Origin: Jeongeupia sp. HS-3
GTDB taxonomy: Bacteria; Pseudomonadota; Gammaproteobacteria; Burkholderiales; Chitinibacteraceae
DNA: 64,000 nt
Direction: 5' to 3'
Assembly (NCBI RefSeq): GCF_015140455.1
Contig: NZ_AP024094.1
Span: forward strand, 930,001-994,000
The stretch's first letter is position 1. Every line of letters begins with the position of its first letter. Made by a program: the position numbers and the translations under genes. Under the pieces are notes generated by a model. The model saw only the letters and a program-made list of their open reading frames with translations. It searched no databases and was not told where the DNA came from. This document shows positions 62,227-64,000 of this stretch, piece by piece.

Positions 62227-63411
62227 ATGAATGATCGACTCTTTGAACCAGGGAGTCGCGGGCCCCGCATCGCCATCGTGGTGGGTGAGGCATCCGGCGA
62301 CTTGCTCGGTTCCCAGCTGATTCTCGCGCTGAAGGCGCGCCTGCCCGGCGCGCAATTTTCCGGCATCGCCGGCCCCAAAATGATGGCCGCTGGTGCGCGT
62401 TCCGTGGTGCCGATGGAAAGTCTCGCCGTGCGTGGCTATCTCGAAGTGCTTAAGCACCTGCCCCGGCTGATTGGCATTCGCCGTCGGCTCAAGAAGGCCA
62501 TCCTCGCCGAGCGTCCCGATCTGGTGATTGGTGTCGACGCCCCCGATTTCAACCTCGGTCTCGAAGCCGCGGCCAAGGCTGCAGGCATTCCGACCGTTCA
62601 CTATGTCGGCCCATCGGTCTGGGCATGGCGACCTGAACGGCTGAAGAAAATCGGCGCGGCCGTGTCGCATATCCTGTTGCTGTTTCCGTTTGAAGAAGAG
62701 ATCTACCGCGAGGCGAAGATTCCGGCGACCTATGTCGGCCACCCGCTCGCCGATCTGATGCCGGTTGTGCCGGATCAGGCCGCCTTGCGCGAACAGCTTG
62801 ATATCAGTTCGGGCGGGCCGGTGTTCGCCTTACTGCCGGGGAGCCGGCAGAACGAGCTGGAAATGCTCGGCGCTTTGTTTGTCGAAACGGCCAAGCGCTT
62901 GTACGAGCGCTTTCCGGACGCAACTTTCCTGGTTCCCTTCATTACCCGTGAAACCCGCCAGTATTTCGAAAGCGAGATGTGGCGGCAGGGTGCACAAGAG
63001 TTGCCCTTCCGGCTGTTGTTCGGTCATGCGCACGAAGCCATGCAGGCTGCCGACGCGATCCTCGTCGCTTCGGGTACCGCCGCGCTTGAAGCCATGCTCG
63101 CCAAGCGTCCGACGGTGGTGACCTACCGGATCACCGATTTCACTTACCGGATGGTCAAACGCAAGCTGCGTCTGCCCTATGTGAGTTTGCCGAACGTGCT
63201 TGAAGGGCGTTTCGTTTTGCCCGAGCTGATCCAGCACGAAGCGACGGCCGAGAACATCAGTCAGGCGCTGGCCAATCTGGTGCTCGACAAGCGCTTGGCC
63301 AGCAAGTTGGCGGCGTGCTTTACCGAACACCACGAAGCGCTGCGCTGCAATGCGGCTGACCGGGCTGCCGAGGCGGTAATCCGTTTGCTGGGGGCGCGTG
63401 CATGGGCCTGA
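62227..63411 (+). CDS. lpxB: lipid A disaccharide synthase
   Basis: GT19 glycosyltransferase joining UDP-diacylglucosamine and lipid X. 394 residues. Motifs: [71 protein letters not shown]. It overlaps rnhB by ten bases. Confidence 0.96.
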   Translation: MNDRLFEPGSRGPRIAIVVGEASGDLLGSQLILALKARLPGAQFSGIAGPKMMAAGARSVVPMESLAVRGYLEVLKHLPRLIGIRRRLKKAILAERPDLVIGVDAPDFNLGLEAAAKAAGIPTVHYVGPSVWAWRPERLKKIGAAVSHILLLFPFEEEIYREAKIPATYVGHPLADLMPVVPDQAALREQLDISSGGPVFALLPGSRQNELEMLGALFVETAKRLYERFPDATFLVPFITRETRQYFESEMWRQGAQELPFRLLFGHAHEAMQAADAILVASGTAALEAMLAKRPTVVTYRITDFTYRMVKRKLRLPYVSLPNVLEGRFVLPELIQHEATAENISQALANLVLDKRLASKLAACFTEHHEALRCNAADRAAEAVIRLLGARAWA

Positions 63412-63983
63412 TTTGTGGCGTCGACGAAGCCGGACGCGGCCCGCTTGCGGGTTCCGTGTATGCGGCGGCGGTGATTCTGCCTGCCGATCACGGCATCGTC
63501 GGCCTGAATGACTCGAAAAAGCTCTCCGAGAAAAAGCGTGAGCATTTGTTTCCGTTGATCCAGGAAAAGGCGATTGCCTGGGCGATTGCCAGCGCCAGCG
63601 CGGCCGAGATCGACGAAATCAATATCCTGCAGGCGACCTTCCTGGCGATGTGCCGGGCGATCGAGTCGCTGCCGGTTGCGGCGGCGTCGGCGCAAATTGA
63701 TGGCAATCGCGTGCCGCCACGTTTAGCGATACCGGCCGAAGCCATTGTTCAGGGTGATGCCAAGGTTGAATCGATCGCCGCTGCGTCGATCCTTGCCAAG
63801 GTTGCGCGTGATCGTGAAGCGGTGCTGCTGGATGCGCGCTACCCAGGATACGGCCTGGCCAAACACAAGGGCTATCCGACTGCTGCGCACCTTGAGGCGC
63901 TGCAGCGGCTGGGGCCGACACCCGAGCATCGCCGCAGTTTTGCGCCGGTACGGCTGGTGCTCGCGCAGAGCGAACTGTTCTGA
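63402..63983 (+). CDS. rnhB: ribonuclease HII
   Basis: Removes RNA from RNA-DNA hybrids and single ribonucleotides from DNA. 193 residues. The active-site motif [13 protein letters not shown] carries the first Asp and Glu. [12 protein letters not shown] and [17 protein letters not shown] are present. The insertion near [11 protein letters not shown] and C-terminus are of normal length. Conserved end of the lpx cluster. Confidence 0.96.
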   Translation: MGLICGVDEAGRGPLAGSVYAAAVILPADHGIVGLNDSKKLSEKKREHLFPLIQEKAIAWAIASASAAEIDEINILQATFLAMCRAIESLPVAAASAQIDGNRVPPRLAIPAEAIVQGDAKVESIAAASILAKVARDREAVLLDARYPGYGLAKHKGYPTAAHLEALQRLGPTPEHRRSFAPVRLVLAQSELF

Positions 63984-64000
63984 CTGTTGCAAAAACCGGG

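Overview
The window is a stretch of a betaproteobacterial chromosome, most likely from the Neisseriales (Chitinibacteraceae/Chromobacteriaceae-like). This is inferred from gene order and protein style, not from a search. Supporting signs are the infB-rbfA-truB-rpsO-pnp block, the rpsB-tsf-pyrH-frr-uppS-cdsA-dxr-rseP-bamA-skp-lpxD-fabZ-lpxA-lpxB-rnhB block, a phasin/PhaR pair for polyhydroxyalkanoate storage, and a secreted protein whose modules resemble the N-terminal domain of chitinase A. I see no rRNA, tRNA, insertion sequence, prophage or CRISPR array.

Layout. 1-6.6 kb: translation and RNA-decay genes (infB truncated at the window edge, rbfA, truB, rpsO, pnp), with structured leaders before rpsO and pnp. 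6.7-8.2 kb: phasin and PhaR. 8.5-13.3 kb: rimO, tcdA, an RpfE-family protein and recJ. 13.3-17.2 kb: accessory genes (small lipoproteins, a three-module ChiA-N-like secreted protein, a berberine-bridge-type FAD oxidase, a small conserved protein). 17.4-22.1 kb: a minus-strand cytochrome c oxidase operon (subunit II with fused cytochrome c, subunit I, two subunit III proteins, subunit IV). 22.4-32 kb: nitrate assimilation (nasT, nasS, transporter, nirB, nirD, nasC, cobA). 32-38.3 kb: mixed redox and stress genes, a LysR regulator, an alpha/beta hydrolase, periplasmic asparaginase and a cupin. 38.3-46.5 kb: an orphan ParA, a PIN-PhoH protein, peroxiredoxin, dcd, an HDOD-GAF protein with a kinase-like N-terminus, trxB, a DUF190 protein and crcB. 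46.5-49.5 kb: an MCE/Mla-type lipid transport operon whose ATPase looks degenerate. 49.7-64 kb: the conserved rpsB-to-rnhB block for translation, isoprenoid and phospholipid precursors, outer-membrane assembly and lipid A.

The most coherent system is nitrate assimilation. Upstream of the transporter gene the DNA reads, in order: an NtrC-type palindrome, a near-perfect sigma-54 promoter, two hairpins that both carry the hexaloop AACGGC (the ANTAR-target signature with A1 and G4), and an intrinsic terminator. The nasT (ANTAR protein) and nasS (nitrate sensor) genes lie immediately upstream and have a sigma-54-like promoter of their own. Nitrogen limitation through NtrC and nitrate through NasS/NasT antitermination would thus jointly switch on transporter, nitrate reductase, nitrite reductase and siroheme synthesis.

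The least conventional items are the MCE operon with a pseudo-ABC ATPase, the three-module ChiA-N-like protein with no catalytic domain, and the pseudokinase-HDOD-GAF protein.
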